Shown: positions 43,244 through 52,762, counted from the first letter of the stretch. The stretch: DNA of 64,000 bases from Roseiarcus sp963823165 (GCA_963823165.1 CAWGKV010000038.1:16352-80351), one strand, 5' to 3'. The notes: a model not told the origin generated them from the sequence alone. Numbers and translations are program-made.

Positions 43244-44021
43244 GCGCCGCTCCGAGATAGATCGCCTGGACCTCGTCGTCGTCCTCGATCTCCTGCGGCG
43301 CGCCTTCCTTGAAGACGCGGCCGTTGTGCATCATCGTCACGCGGGACGAGACGCGCAGCGCGACATCGAGATCATGCTCGATGATGATGTAGCCGATGTG
43401 CTGCGGCAGGGCGTTGAGGATAGCGACCAGGTCGCGCCGCTCGCCGGGCGACAGGCCCGCCGCCGGCTCGTCGAACAGAATGAACCTCGGCGCCCCCGTC
43501 AGCGCCAGCGCAATCTCGAGCTGGCGCTGCTGACCGTGGCTGAGGATCGCGACCGGCCGGTCCAGGAGGTCGTCGAGATGGACCGAGTGGGCGATCATCC
43601 GCGCCTGCGCCATCGTCGCGTCCGCCTGCCCGGCGCGCAACAGGGAGAGCCTCTTGCGCGACACCCCCCGGCAGGCGACGAAGATGCTGTCGAGGACCGT
43701 CAGTCCCATGAAGAGCTGGCTGATCTGATAGGTCCGGCGGAGACCCCGCCGGATGCGCTCGTGCACGGGGAATGTCGTCACGTCCTCCCCGAAGAAACGG
43801 ATGCGGCCGGAGCTCGGCGGAAAGTCGCCTGTGACGGCGTTGAAGAGCGTCGTCTTGCCGGCGCCGTTCGAGCCGAGAATCGCCCGCCGCTCGCCTGCGC
43901 CGACCCGGAGGTCGACGTCGGCGAGGGCGACCAGCGCGCCGAACTGGCGGCCCACGCCCTCGAGCTCCAGCGCAAAGGCGGAGTTCGAGGAGAGGCGCTC
44001 GGCGACGCTCCGGTCGACCAT
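43236..44021 (-). CDS. livG: LivG-type ABC transporter ATP-binding protein
   Basis: 261 residues. Walker A ILGSNGAGKTTLFNAVTGDF, an ABC signature in the LSHGQQRQLEIALALTG segment, Walker B FILFDEPAAGLSP and the switch His in IIEHDLDVALRVS. It is the first ATPase partner of a branched-chain amino acid (HAAT) family transporter and overlaps the LivF fusion by 8 nt. It lies 29 nt after the binding-protein gene, so all are cotranscribed. Confidence 0.93.
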   Translation of the reverse strand: MVDRSVAERLSSNSAFALELEGVGRQFGALVALADVDLRVGAGERRAILGSNGAGKTTLFNAVTGDFPPSSGRIRFFGEDVTTFPVHERIRRGLRRTYQISQLFMGLTVLDSIFVACRGVSRKRLSLLRAGQADATMAQARMIAHSVHLDDLLDRPVAILSHGQQRQLEIALALTGAPRFILFDEPAAGLSPGERRDLVAILNALPQHIGYIIIEHDLDVALRVSSRVTMMHNGRVFKEGAPQEIEDDDEVQAIYLGAAHA

Positions 44022-44050
44022 GGCGGGCTCGTCTCAGGCTCGGGAGACCC

Positions 44051-45298
44051 TCACTTGCAGTCCGGATTGTCGCGGTTGGCGACCCCGAGCTTGAGGAAGT
44101 CCGCCTCGGGAATGCCCAGCGTCTGATTGACGGCCCGGACGACCCGGACGACCTTGTTGTAGAGGTGGCCGTCGTCCGCCTTGGCGACTTCGGTCAGATA
44201 GTTGTCGGCGATCGCCTGGCGGTTCTTGTCGAGCTTGACCTTGCCGGTCGGGGTGTCCAGTTCGAGATTGGACAGCGCCTGGCGGAACTTGACGCCGTTG
44301 TCCGAGAGGTCGCCCTTGACCTTGTCGAGCGCCGCCAGCATCGCCTCGGTTTCGATATAGTAGCCCTGGGCGAACAGCGAGGGAGAGGGGAAGCCGTCCG
44401 GGTAGGCCGACTTGTATTCGGCGACGAACTTCTTCCAGGCGGGGGTGTCGTCGTTGTCGGCGATCGGGCCGGCCGCCGGCGTGCCGATCACGTAGTCGCG
44501 CTGCTTGCCCTTCGTGCCGAGCACGGACTGGTCGACGGTGATCGAGCCGCCGATCAGCGGCGCCGCGCCGCCCGCCTGCTGGTACTGGGTGAGGAAATTG
44601 ACTCCGTCCGCGCCGCCGAGCGCGACATAGATGGCGTCGACGTTGTCGGGGATCGCGGCGATGACAGAGGAAAAGTCCTTGTTGCCGATCGGCACCCAGA
44701 ACTTCTTCGGCACATGACCGCCGGCCTTGCAGAACCCCGCCATGAAGCCGAACACCTGGGTGTACGGGAAGGAGTAGTCTTCGGCGACGGTGACGACCGT
44801 GTGATACTTCTTGTCGTTGTAGGCGTACTCGCCCAGTCCCGCCATCCATTGCGCGCCGTCGGTGGTGAAGCGGAAGAAGTTCGGGGCCGGGTCGCGCAGC
44901 GTCGTGTCCTGAGCGGCGGAGGTGCCGTTGATGAAGGTGACGTTCGGCTGGGTCTTGGCGTAGTCCTTGACCGCGAGCCCTTCGTCGCCGGACAGCGGTC
45001 CGATCAGGATTTTCACCCCGTCCTGCTCGACGAGCTTGCGGGCCGCCTTCACCGCGCTGTCGGGCGAGGCGTCGGACGAGCCCTTGATGATCTCGATCTT
45101 CTTGCCGCCGGCCTGGTAATTGGCGTCTTTGAGCGCAAGCTCGGCGCCCCGCATGCTGTCCTGCCCCAGCACGGCGAACGCCCCCTCCAGGGTGGCCAGA
45201 AGTCCGACCTTGATCGAATCGTCTGCGAGCGCGGCCCGCGGCGCGAGCGCCACGCCCGCGAGCAGGGCCAGGGTCACTAATCTTTCACGCGTCTTCAT
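44051..45298 (-). CDS. periplasmic substrate-binding protein (LivK/HAAT type)
   Basis: 415 residues. The signal peptide (MKTRERLVTLALLAGVALAP, ending near RAALA) precedes a type I periplasmic binding protein fold: IKVGLLATLEGAFAVLGQDS, ILIGPLSGDEGLAVKDY, FFRFTTDGAQWMAGLGEYAY. It delivers its ligand to the LivHM fusion permease. The ligand cannot be read from sequence; Liv-family paralogues also carry aromatics, amides and other small acids. Lies between the permease (46 nt after) and livG. Confidence 0.9.
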   Translation of the reverse strand: MKTRERLVTLALLAGVALAPRAALADDSIKVGLLATLEGAFAVLGQDSMRGAELALKDANYQAGGKKIEIIKGSSDASPDSAVKAARKLVEQDGVKILIGPLSGDEGLAVKDYAKTQPNVTFINGTSAAQDTTLRDPAPNFFRFTTDGAQWMAGLGEYAYNDKKYHTVVTVAEDYSFPYTQVFGFMAGFCKAGGHVPKKFWVPIGNKDFSSVIAAIPDNVDAIYVALGGADGVNFLTQYQQAGGAAPLIGGSITVDQSVLGTKGKQRDYVIGTPAAGPIADNDDTPAWKKFVAEYKSAYPDGFPSPSLFAQGYYIETEAMLAALDKVKGDLSDNGVKFRQALSNLELDTPTGKVKLDKNRQAIADNYLTEVAKADDGHLYNKVVRVVRAVNQTLGIPEADFLKLGVANRDNPDCK

Positions 45299-45343
45299 CC
45301 ATTCCTCCCAGGTTGAGGGCCTTTTTTCGGTCCCCGAACGCGC

Positions 45344-47413
45344 CTACCGCGCTTCTCGGGTCTCGCGCAACGGTTTCTGCGCCAGCGCCGGCGCGATGCG
45401 CCGCCAGAGGCCGAGAATTCCGTCCGGCGAAACGAAGACGATGATCAGAAAAATGGCGCCGACCAGCGTATTGAAGCGGTCGGCGCCGACAAGGTCGATG
45501 GCGTAGGTCTTGAGCAGCACGTAAAGCGCCGCGCCGAGGAACGGTCCGATCGGGTGCCTGAGCCCGCCGATAACGGCGATCACCAGGATGCCGACCGCCT
45601 CGTTGACGCTGACCGTGCCGGGCGAAATGCGGCCGTTGAACCAGACATAAAGCACGCCGGCCGCGCCGGCGATCAGTCCGGCGAGGAAAAATGCGGCGAT
45701 GCGCAGCATCGTCACGTCGTGTCCCACTGCGCGAGCGCGCCGCGCGTTGTCGCGGGAAGCCATCAGGGCGAGGCCGAACCCGGAGCGCGCGGCATAGACG
45801 ACGGCGCAGAAAAACAGCGCCGCGACCGCGAGGCACAAGTAATAGAAGGGAACCGGGTGGCGCCATGCGACGCCGAAAGCATCGGGCGCGGCGACGCTGC
45901 GAAATCCCGAATGTCCGTTGAACAGCGAATAGTTCTGCTGCGCCAGATAGAAGAACGCCGTTCCCGTCGCGAGCGTGATCATGATGGTGTAGATCCCGGC
46001 CGTCCGCACGGCGATGGCGCCGATGAGGGCGGAGACGACGCCGGCGATGAGGATCGCCATCGGGACATAAATCTCCCACGGCCAGTTCAGTCCGAGAACG
46101 CCTGTGCCGTTCGGGCCCAGGATCGCCACCGCGTAGCCGGCGACCCCGGCGACGGTCAGCTGGGCCATCGAGACCATGCCGCCATAGCCGGCGAGGACCA
46201 TCAGCGACAAGGCGATCATTCCGAGGATCAGCGTCTGAGCGCCGACCTGGAACACGACAAACGGCGTCGCCGCCAGGGGAAAGAGCGCGAGAGCGACGCC
46301 GAGCGCCGCAGTGGCGGGCGTGAGCTCGACAGGCACGATGTCGGCCGGCGCCGGCGGCCGTACGGGATCGGCGAGCCGCAGGCGGGCGTTGCCCATGATT
46401 CCCTGCGGCCGCAGCGCGAGGGTCACGACCATGATGACGAAAGTCAGGACGACGCCATAGGTCGGCAGGTAGACGAGGCCGAGCTGTTCGGCGAGCCCCA
46501 CCAGAAGCGCGCCGATCGCCGCGCCTGCGATCGATCCCATGCCCCCGACGATGACGACGACCAGCGAGGCCATCAGATAGCGCACGTCCTCCCCCGGCGC
46601 CACGGACAGGGCCGAGCCGCCGATCACCCCGGAAAATCCCGCGAGGGCGCCGCCGATCGCGAAGACGCCGACGAACAGCAGACGGACATTGACGCCGACT
46701 GTCGACAGCATGGCGCGATCGTCGACGCCGGCGCGGATCATCGTGCCGAATTTCGTCCTGTTGAGGGCCAGCCAGAGAGCCACTCCGATCACCAGCGAGA
46801 CCGCGAGAACGACCAGCCGATAGAGAGGATAGCGCAGCGTGACGATCTGGCCGTTCGACTTGATCGCAGTGACGATCGGCGTGGCGACCGCCCCGTCCAG
46901 CCATGGGGGGATCGAGAACTGGTAGGTCTTGCCGCCCCAGACAGCCAGCATCAGATCGGCGGCGACGATCGAAATGCCGATCGTGACCAGGGTCTGCCGC
47001 AACTCGTCCCCCGTGAGCCTCTGGAAGACGAAGATCTGAAGCAGAGCCCCGGTGATCCCGATCGCCGCGGCGCCCGCGACGACGCCGAGAAACCAGTTGT
47101 CGGTCCACGCCGCGACGTCATAGCCGACATAGGCGCCGAGCAAATAGAGGGAGCCATGCGCCAGGTTGACGTTGCGCATCAGGCCGAAAACCAGGGTGAA
47201 GCCGCTGGCGACAAGGAAGTAGAGGCCGGCCAGAGTCACGCCGTTGAGCACCGCGCTGACGAACGCCTTCTTTCCGTCGAGCAGCCGGTCGAGCCATTCG
47301 GGCCAGACGCCGAACACCATCCACAGAAAGACGGCGGCCGCCAACAGCGCCGCGCCGTTCCGCAGCTGGCGTGCGGTCGGCCCCTGCGCCGGACTTGCGA
47401 CGGTCAGGCTCAC
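45344..47413 (-). CDS. LivH-LivM fusion ABC permease
   Basis: 689 residues, GTG start overlapping the amidohydrolase stop (GTGA). The first half (about 35-325) is LivH-like: GVTLAGLYFLVASGFTLVFG, NLAHGSLYLLGAYVGYDVA. The second half (about 345-680) is LivM-like: MIALSLMVLAGYGGMVSMAQ, GPNGTGVLGLNWPWEIYVPM, LMASRDNARRARAVGHD. Two permease subunits in one chain are an uncommon but known fusion. The open frame upstream to 48508 is antisense-like overlap with the amidohydrolase and is not used. Confidence 0.9.
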   Translation of the reverse strand: MSLTVASPAQGPTARQLRNGAALLAAAVFLWMVFGVWPEWLDRLLDGKKAFVSAVLNGVTLAGLYFLVASGFTLVFGLMRNVNLAHGSLYLLGAYVGYDVAAWTDNWFLGVVAGAAAIGITGALLQIFVFQRLTGDELRQTLVTIGISIVAADLMLAVWGGKTYQFSIPPWLDGAVATPIVTAIKSNGQIVTLRYPLYRLVVLAVSLVIGVALWLALNRTKFGTMIRAGVDDRAMLSTVGVNVRLLFVGVFAIGGALAGFSGVIGGSALSVAPGEDVRYLMASLVVVIVGGMGSIAGAAIGALLVGLAEQLGLVYLPTYGVVLTFVIMVVTLALRPQGIMGNARLRLADPVRPPAPADIVPVELTPATAALGVALALFPLAATPFVVFQVGAQTLILGMIALSLMVLAGYGGMVSMAQLTVAGVAGYAVAILGPNGTGVLGLNWPWEIYVPMAILIAGVVSALIGAIAVRTAGIYTIMITLATGTAFFYLAQQNYSLFNGHSGFRSVAAPDAFGVAWRHPVPFYYLCLAVAALFFCAVVYAARSGFGLALMASRDNARRARAVGHDVTMLRIAAFFLAGLIAGAAGVLYVWFNGRISPGTVSVNEAVGILVIAVIGGLRHPIGPFLGAALYVLLKTYAIDLVGADRFNTLVGAIFLIIVFVSPDGILGLWRRIAPALAQKPLRETREAR

Positions 47414-48735
47414 GCGCTGAGCCGCCGCCGCTGCTCGTTCATTCTCGGCGCCTTGTGGAACTCGCCGTCCTTCATGATCGCGAGCAGCCTGTTCTTGTCC
47501 TGCAGGACACGCACATTGGCGACCGGATCGCCGTCGACCAGCAGCAAGTCCGCGAGATAGCCCGGCTTGATCATGCCGAGCTCGTCGCTCATGCCCATGA
47601 TCTCTCCGCCGTGCTTGGTGGCTGCGAGGATCGCCTCCATCGGCGAGAAGCCGAGCAGATCGACGAAGTACTCGAGATCCTTGGCGTTGGTGCCCTGAGG
47701 CGTCCAGGCGAAGCCGTAGTCGCCGCCGGTCAGCACCCGAATGCCGCGCCGGTGCATCTTCCGGCAGGTCTCGACCGCGTGTTCGAGTTCGCGTTCGTAG
47801 CGGATCGTGACCGGCGTGCCCGGCTTGATGCCGTAGTCCCCGGCGTTGCGCGCGGTGTTGATCAGCCAGGCGAGGCCGGGAGCGACGAAATGCCTGTCCT
47901 TGGCCGCCTCGAGCATGTCGAGCGCCTCCTCGTCGGCGAAAGAGGCGTGATAGATGTTCTGGATGCCGTGGCGCACGCATTGCTTGATCGAGCCGGACGA
48001 GCGGGCGTGCGCCGCCAGCGTCTTGTTGCGGATCCGCGCCTCGCTTGCGGCCATCGCCACCTCTTCCTCGGCCATCGGGGTCTCTTCCGCCTTCATCCCC
48101 GTGATCTCTTCGCCCGACAGATTGAGCTTGATCGTGTCGACGCCGTATTTGATCAGGGTGCGCACGGTGCGGCGGACCTCCTCGGGTCCCGACACCACGA
48201 TGCCGAGATTGAGCCCCTCGTGCGGGATATGCGACGGCGCGGCGTCGCCGAGGCCGCCGACCGTCGTGATTTCCGGCCCCGCGGCGAGATAACGCGGGCC
48301 GGGGATCATGCCGGAATTGATCGCGTTCCGGACCACCACGTCGAGGCGCGGCTTGGCGGCGGCAGCGCCGCGACCCATGGTGAAACCGGCGTCGAGCACG
48401 AGTTTCGCCATCTGGGCGGTGACCAGCGTGTGCTCCTCGGGAGGCATCATCTGGATCGGATCGATCCCCGGCGCATTGTTCCACGACAGGTGCAGATGCG
48501 CGTCGCACAGGCCGGGCATCAGCGTCGCTCCCATCCCGTCGATGACCGTCTGCCCGCCCCCGCCTCCGCCCCCGCCCAAGGCCGGGGAAAGGCGAGAGAC
48601 GCCCTTCGTCACCTGCCGGATCCGGTTGCCCTGGATGACGACCTCGCCGCTGTAAGGATATTCGCCCGAGCCGTCGAGAATGCGGACGTTGGTGAAAACG
48701 ACCCCGCTCGATCCGCCGATCCTGTCCTCCGCCAT
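47410..48735 (-). CDS. amidohydrolase family protein
   Basis: 441 residues, TIM-barrel amidohydrolase of the COG1228 (imidazolonepropionase/prolidase-like) type. The metal site HxH is in LCDAHLHLSWNN; a later His in LAAHARSSGSIKQ and GGDYGFAW complete the pattern. Substrate unknown; hydrolysis of a cyclic amide or similar C-N bond is likely. GGAGGAG precedes the ATG at 48735. It overlaps the permease start by 4 nt (GTGA), so it is translationally coupled to uptake. Confidence 0.87.
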   Translation of the reverse strand: MAEDRIGGSSGVVFTNVRILDGSGEYPYSGEVVIQGNRIRQVTKGVSRLSPALGGGGGGGGQTVIDGMGATLMPGLCDAHLHLSWNNAPGIDPIQMMPPEEHTLVTAQMAKLVLDAGFTMGRGAAAAKPRLDVVVRNAINSGMIPGPRYLAAGPEITTVGGLGDAAPSHIPHEGLNLGIVVSGPEEVRRTVRTLIKYGVDTIKLNLSGEEITGMKAEETPMAEEEVAMAASEARIRNKTLAAHARSSGSIKQCVRHGIQNIYHASFADEEALDMLEAAKDRHFVAPGLAWLINTARNAGDYGIKPGTPVTIRYERELEHAVETCRKMHRRGIRVLTGGDYGFAWTPQGTNAKDLEYFVDLLGFSPMEAILAATKHGGEIMGMSDELGMIKPGYLADLLLVDGDPVANVRVLQDKNRLLAIMKDGEFHKAPRMNEQRRRLSA

Positions 48736-48787
48736 AGCGACTCCTCCCATGCCGTCGCTGGTCTCTCGCGAAGCGGCTGTTTTTCGG

Positions 48788-49567
48788 CTAGGAAGCGCAC
48801 GCCCGGATGTGATCTGAAGCGAGGCGCGCGCATTCCCTCGGTTGCTCGAGCGGCGTCCAATGGCCGCAGAGCGGCAGAACCCTGAGCTTAGCGCCCCTGA
48901 TCCTGTCCGCAAGCCCTTGCGCGGCTGTCGGGGGCGCAATCGGATCGTCCTCGCCGGTGACGAGAAGCGTCGGTCGCCCGAAGCGGCGCAGGTCCGCGCA
49001 CTTCGCGGCGGCGAGCGCGTCGCAGGATCGGGCGAAGCCGTCCGGATCCTGCCGCAGGTGGCTTTCCCGGACGTAGGCGTAAGCGACCGGATTGGCGCTC
49101 TTCGTCGCCGTCGACAGCCCCGCCGCGGCGATCGCGTCGGCGACGGCGATCATGCCGTTCCGCCGCACGAGGCTGGCGCGATCGCGCAGACGTTCTCGCG
49201 CAGTATCCGCCGGCTCGCCGATCGGCCCGAACAGCGTGAGGCTCAGCACGGCCTCGGGCGCGCTCGCTGCGACATGCTGGGCGACAAGCGTTCCCATCGA
49301 GTGTCCGACGAGATGCGCTGGCCCTCCGGCGACCCGCAGGACGATGTCGCGCACCGCCTCGACCAGCGCCTCGATCGTGATCGGAGCGAACGGCGCGGGC
49401 GACCGCCCGGCGCCCGGCAGGTCGGGGCGGATGCAGCGGAAGCCGCCGAGCGAGTCGAGGAGCGGCTGGAACGAGCTCGACGTGGCGCCGAGCCCGTGCA
49501 GGAAGACGATCGGCGGCCCTTCGCCGTCGATCTCGAGCTCGATCCGGCCCAGCGACGCGCCGCTCAC
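48788..49567 (-). CDS. alpha/beta hydrolase
   Basis: 259 residues, GTG start overlapping the FAH-family gene stop (GTGA). The fold is standard: oxyanion region IVFLHGLGATSSSFQ, nucleophile elbow HLVGHSMGT, acid VTGEDDPIAPP, His LCGHWTPLEQP. It resembles ring-cleavage hydrolases and enol-lactonases such as PcaD/MhpC groups. The neighbouring FAH enzyme suggests both act on a carboxylated intermediate. Confidence 0.86.
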   Translation of the reverse strand: MSGASLGRIELEIDGEGPPIVFLHGLGATSSSFQPLLDSLGGFRCIRPDLPGAGRSPAPFAPITIEALVEAVRDIVLRVAGGPAHLVGHSMGTLVAQHVAASAPEAVLSLTLFGPIGEPADTARERLRDRASLVRRNGMIAVADAIAAAGLSTATKSANPVAYAYVRESHLRQDPDGFARSCDALAAAKCADLRRFGRPTLLVTGEDDPIAPPTAAQGLADRIRGAKLRVLPLCGHWTPLEQPRECARLASDHIRACAS

Positions 49568-50436
49568 GAGCGCGCCTCGCGGAATTCGTTCTCGAGCACG
49601 CCGATCCCGGCGATCTCGATGCGCGCGACGTCGCCCGGGACGAGATACTTGGGGGGCCTGAAGCCTATCCCGACGCCCGCCGGCGTCCCTGTCGCAATGA
49701 CGTCGCCCGGCGTCAGCGTCACGCCGGCCGAGATCGTCGCGATGATCGTCGGCACGTCGAAGATGAGGTCGCGCGTGTTGGCGTCCTGCCTGAGCTCGCC
49801 GTTGATCCAGCACCGGATTTCGGTGTCCTTGAGGTCTATTTCGTCCCGCGTCACCGCCCAGGGGCCCATGGGACAGAACGTGTCCTGCGACTTGCCGATC
49901 AGCCACTGACTGTAAAGACCCTGCAGATCGCGGGCGGTCACGTCGTTGATGATCGTATAGCCCCAAACGTGATCCATCGCGTTCGCCGCCTTGATGCCCC
50001 GCCCGCCCTTTCCGATGATGACGCCGAGCTCGGCTTCGTAATCGACGGCCTGAGTGGCCTTCCGGTCGATCAAGACCGGATCGTGGTGAGCGACCACGCA
50101 ATCCGGGACTTTGGAGAAGATAATCGGGTGGGTCGGCACGGCGCCTGCCGCGGCGCTGGAATCGAAACCGCTCGCGGCGAATTCCTTGGCGTGGTCGTGA
50201 TAATTCTTGCCTATGCAGAAGACGTTCCGCCGGGGACGCGGAATCGGCGCTTCGAGAACGGCCTCGCGCAGCGGCATCGGCGAAAGAACGCGCGGCAAAG
50301 CCGGCCTGTCGATCAACGCAAGGATGCCGAGGAAGGCTTCCGCTTCAGGAATATCGAACGGCGAGACGGTCTGGCGCGGCTCATCGACGAGGCCGACCCG
50401 CCGCTCGCCGCCGACCCGGTAAGTCGCGATCTTCAT
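49564..50436 (-). CDS. fumarylacetoacetate hydrolase family protein
   Basis: 290 residues. The FAH core holds the metal ligands in YEAELGVIIGKGGRGI and the catalytic region VFCIGKNYHDHAKEFA, ending with the GTPAGVG stretch typical of the family. Members hydrolyse C-C bonds of 3-ketoacids or hydrate 2-oxo-4-enoates; diketo-deoxysugar acids such as 2,4-diketo-3-deoxy-L-fuconate are also known substrates. Together with the SDR upstream this resembles the last two steps of such a pathway (inference). Confidence 0.88.
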   Translation of the reverse strand: MKIATYRVGGERRVGLVDEPRQTVSPFDIPEAEAFLGILALIDRPALPRVLSPMPLREAVLEAPIPRPRRNVFCIGKNYHDHAKEFAASGFDSSAAAGAVPTHPIIFSKVPDCVVAHHDPVLIDRKATQAVDYEAELGVIIGKGGRGIKAANAMDHVWGYTIINDVTARDLQGLYSQWLIGKSQDTFCPMGPWAVTRDEIDLKDTEIRCWINGELRQDANTRDLIFDVPTIIATISAGVTLTPGDVIATGTPAGVGIGFRPPKYLVPGDVARIEIAGIGVLENEFREARS

Positions 50437-50674
50437 GACCCTCTTGATGTCCCTCCCTCGTGTTCGGGCGTTTCTGAAGCATTTGGTTCACGGGGGCAAA
50501 TGGCGACATTCCGGCTGGCCGACCAGCTACTAATAACAATTATGACATGTGTTAATCCTGGACCGGCTCCTCCACGCCCGCGGGCAAAAGCCGCCGCAAT
50601 CGGCTCGGCCCTAAACGGGGTCGTAAGGCGCTGAAAATGCGGGGGGCCGACCCTAAACCTGCGCTAAAGCGCCG

Positions 50675-51418
50675 CTAGAGCGAAAACCCGCCGTCGACGA
50701 GGTGGATCTGGCCGGTGGTGAAGGCGCTCTCGTCGGAGGCGAGATAGACCGCGAGCGCCGCCACCTCCTCCGGCTTGCCGAGCCGGCCCATCGGCTGGCG
50801 GTCGACGAAGGCCTGGCGCACCGTCTCGATCGGCTCGCCGCTCGAGCGGCTCAGCGCCGCGATGCGCCCGTCGAGCGACGGGCTCTCGATCGTGCCGGGG
50901 CAGATGGCGTTGCAGCGCACCCCCTTGCGGATGAAGTCGGCCGCCACCGCCTTGGTGAGCCCGATCACCGCCGCCTTCGACGCGCCGTAGACGTAGCGGT
51001 TCGGGATGCCGCGCACCGAGGACGCCGCCGAGGCGACGTTGACGATCGAGCCGCCGCCCTTCGCGACCATGCCCGGCAAGAAGGCGCGGATCGTGCGATG
51101 CATCGCCTTGACGTTGATGTCGAAGGAAAAGTCCCAGTCCTCGTCGGAGCAGTCGAGCACGCTGCCGTGGTGGACGAAGCCTGCGCAGTTGAACAGGATG
51201 TCGATCGGCCCGATGTCGCGCGCGAGCGCCGCCACCGCGTCGCCCGAGCGGACGTCGAGCCTGCGCCGATCCGCGTCGAGCCCGGCGAGTCCGTCGAGGT
51301 CGATGTCGGTCGCGACCACCCGCGCCCCTTCCTCCCTGAAGGCCTTGGCGGTCGCTCGGCCGATCCCCGCCGCCGCCGCCGTCAGCACCGCCACCTTTCC
51401 CTCGAGCCGCTCCGCCAT
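50675..51418 (-). CDS. SDR family oxidoreductase (2-keto-3-deoxy-fuconate/BDH2-like)
   Basis: 247 residues. NAD-binding TAAAAGIGRATAKAF (a G-x3-G-x-G variant), NCAGFVHHGS, the catalytic Ser in NVASAASSVRG and the YxxxK in YVYGASKAAV. C-terminal NAICPGTIESPSL and the GRLGKPEEVAALAVYLAS block are typical of 2-keto-3-deoxy-L-fuconate dehydrogenases and BDH2. Start chosen at MAERLEGKVAV. 238 nt precede the FAH gene, so it may be first in the operon or separately expressed. Confidence 0.88.
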   Translation of the reverse strand: MAERLEGKVAVLTAAAAGIGRATAKAFREEGARVVATDIDLDGLAGLDADRRRLDVRSGDAVAALARDIGPIDILFNCAGFVHHGSVLDCSDEDWDFSFDINVKAMHRTIRAFLPGMVAKGGGSIVNVASAASSVRGIPNRYVYGASKAAVIGLTKAVAADFIRKGVRCNAICPGTIESPSLDGRIAALSRSSGEPIETVRQAFVDRQPMGRLGKPEEVAALAVYLASDESAFTTGQIHLVDGGFSL

Positions 51419-51564
51419 CGAAATCGCTCCTTCCCCTCTGTGGGGCCTCACCACGCCCGAGCCTCAGCGCCCACGGCGTTTCCGACCTGCATATTGCCAA
51501 AGCCGCCGGAATTGGCATAGACAGCATCGCCGTCCGACGCGCCTGCCGCGTTTTCGATCGCGGC

Positions 51565-51640
51565 GCCGCAATAGCTCAGCTGGTAGAGCACGTCATTCGT
51601 AATGATGGGGTCGGGAGTTCGAATCTCTCTTGCGGCACCA
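51565..51640 (+). tRNA. tRNA-Thr (anticodon CGT)
   Basis: A 76-nt cloverleaf with encoded CCA. Acceptor GCCGCAA pairs with TTGCGGC. D-arm TAGCTCAGCTGGTAGAGCAC. The anticodon stem CGTCA holds loop TTCGTAA with anticodon CGT. T-arm GGGAGTTCGAATCTCTC. It decodes ACG. No integrase or repeated 3' end was seen near it. The 297 bases from 51641 to 51937 hold no recognised feature. Confidence 0.95.
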
Positions 51641-51937
51641 GTTTTCTCAACTTTGCTTGCATAAGTAGGTCGGTGGAAGCTGGGACGCTGTCATTCCGGT
51701 GCCAAATCGATACCACGGCCAACGAAGCGCATCGACTGCTCCAGTGATACAGAATTTCCTTGCCATCCGCATGGGCGGTGAGCCTCTGACTGTCAATCTG
51801 CGTCCAAAATTGACCCGCTGTTGCTGACGGGGCGGAGACGGCAGCGCTCGCCCGGCGGAGCGGGCGAACGCGGTTAGCGAGGAACTAGGCTCTGTCTCTA
51901 TCTCGCAGCCACCCCGGACATGTTTGAGGGGCCTCAC

Positions 51938-52762
51938 TTAGACGGCCTTCGGTTCGGCCATGCCGGCGAGCGCGAAGCTCAAGCCTCGCAATCGTTTGCG
52001 AGCGGCCGCGTCATAGGCCTGAGCGTTGGCGCGCGCTTCGCGGAGCCCGTTGAAATAGAGCCCGGTCTTGCCTTCGAGGGCGGGCGAGGCGACGAGCCGC
52101 AGGATCGCCTCGCCGCCTTCCTCGACCGTGCTTGCCGGCTTGACGCCGCTCCGCCGCACCATGGTCGTGTCCATATAGGTCGCCGGGTGCAGCGCGTTGA
52201 CCGTCACGTTCCGGCCTTCCAGCTCCTCGCCGAGATCGAAGGTGAACAGGATCTGGGCGAGCTTGCTCTGGCAATAGGCGCGCACGCCGCTGTAGCCGTG
52301 GGTCAGCATCACGTCGCCGAAGTCGATCGCCTGCTGGCCCGCCGACGCGACGTTGACGACTCGGAAAGGCGCGCGGGCCTGGATCAGCGGCATGAGGAGC
52401 CTGGTCAGCAGAAATCCGGCGAGATAGTTGACGGCGAAGCGGAGCTCGTAGCCGTCCGCGCTGACCTCGCGGCCGCCGCCGGCCGTTCCTATGCCGGCGT
52501 TGTTGACCAGGACGTCGATCCCGTCGGTTTCGCGGCCGACGTTTTCCGCGAGCTCCCGGACTTGCGCCAGCGAGGCGAGGTCGGCCTCGAGGAAGAGCGC
52601 TCCCCCGCTTTTGGCGATGCGCTCGGCGACCTCATGGCCGCGCAATCGATCGCGCCCGTGCACGATGACCCGCGCGCCCTCCGCTCCGAGGCGCTCGGCG
52701 ACCCATCGCCCGACGCCGTCGGTCGAGCCGGTGACGAGGATGGTCTTGCCTTTGACGCTCAT
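51938..52762 (-). CDS. SDR family oxidoreductase (retinol dehydrogenase-like)
   Basis: 274 residues. NAD(P)-binding TGSTDGVGRWVAERLGAEGA, the acidic residue VIVHGRDR, VNNAGIGTAGG, catalytic Ser in VNVASAGQQ and the YxxxK in GVRAYCQSKLAQILF. It resembles short-chain dehydrogenases of the retinol/WW-oxidoreductase type, often acting on lipophilic carbonyls. Stand-alone; 51.9 kb to the MITE-like element downstream. Good start at 52762. Confidence 0.85.
   Translation of the reverse strand: MSVKGKTILVTGSTDGVGRWVAERLGAEGARVIVHGRDRLRGHEVAERIAKSGGALFLEADLASLAQVRELAENVGRETDGIDVLVNNAGIGTAGGGREVSADGYELRFAVNYLAGFLLTRLLMPLIQARAPFRVVNVASAGQQAIDFGDVMLTHGYSGVRAYCQSKLAQILFTFDLGEELEGRNVTVNALHPATYMDTTMVRRSGVKPASTVEEGGEAILRLVASPALEGKTGLYFNGLREARANAQAYDAAARKRLRGLSFALAGMAEPKAV

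Noticed and set aside
47414..48508. N-terminal extension of the LivHM permease frame to 48508
   Set aside because: Overlaps the amidohydrolase in another frame on the same strand and reads as Arg/Gly-rich noise; the GTG at 47413 with a GTGA overlap is the better start.
51565..51937. Genomic island inserted at tRNA-Thr(CGT)
   Set aside because: No integrase and no second copy of the tRNA 3' end was found in the window.
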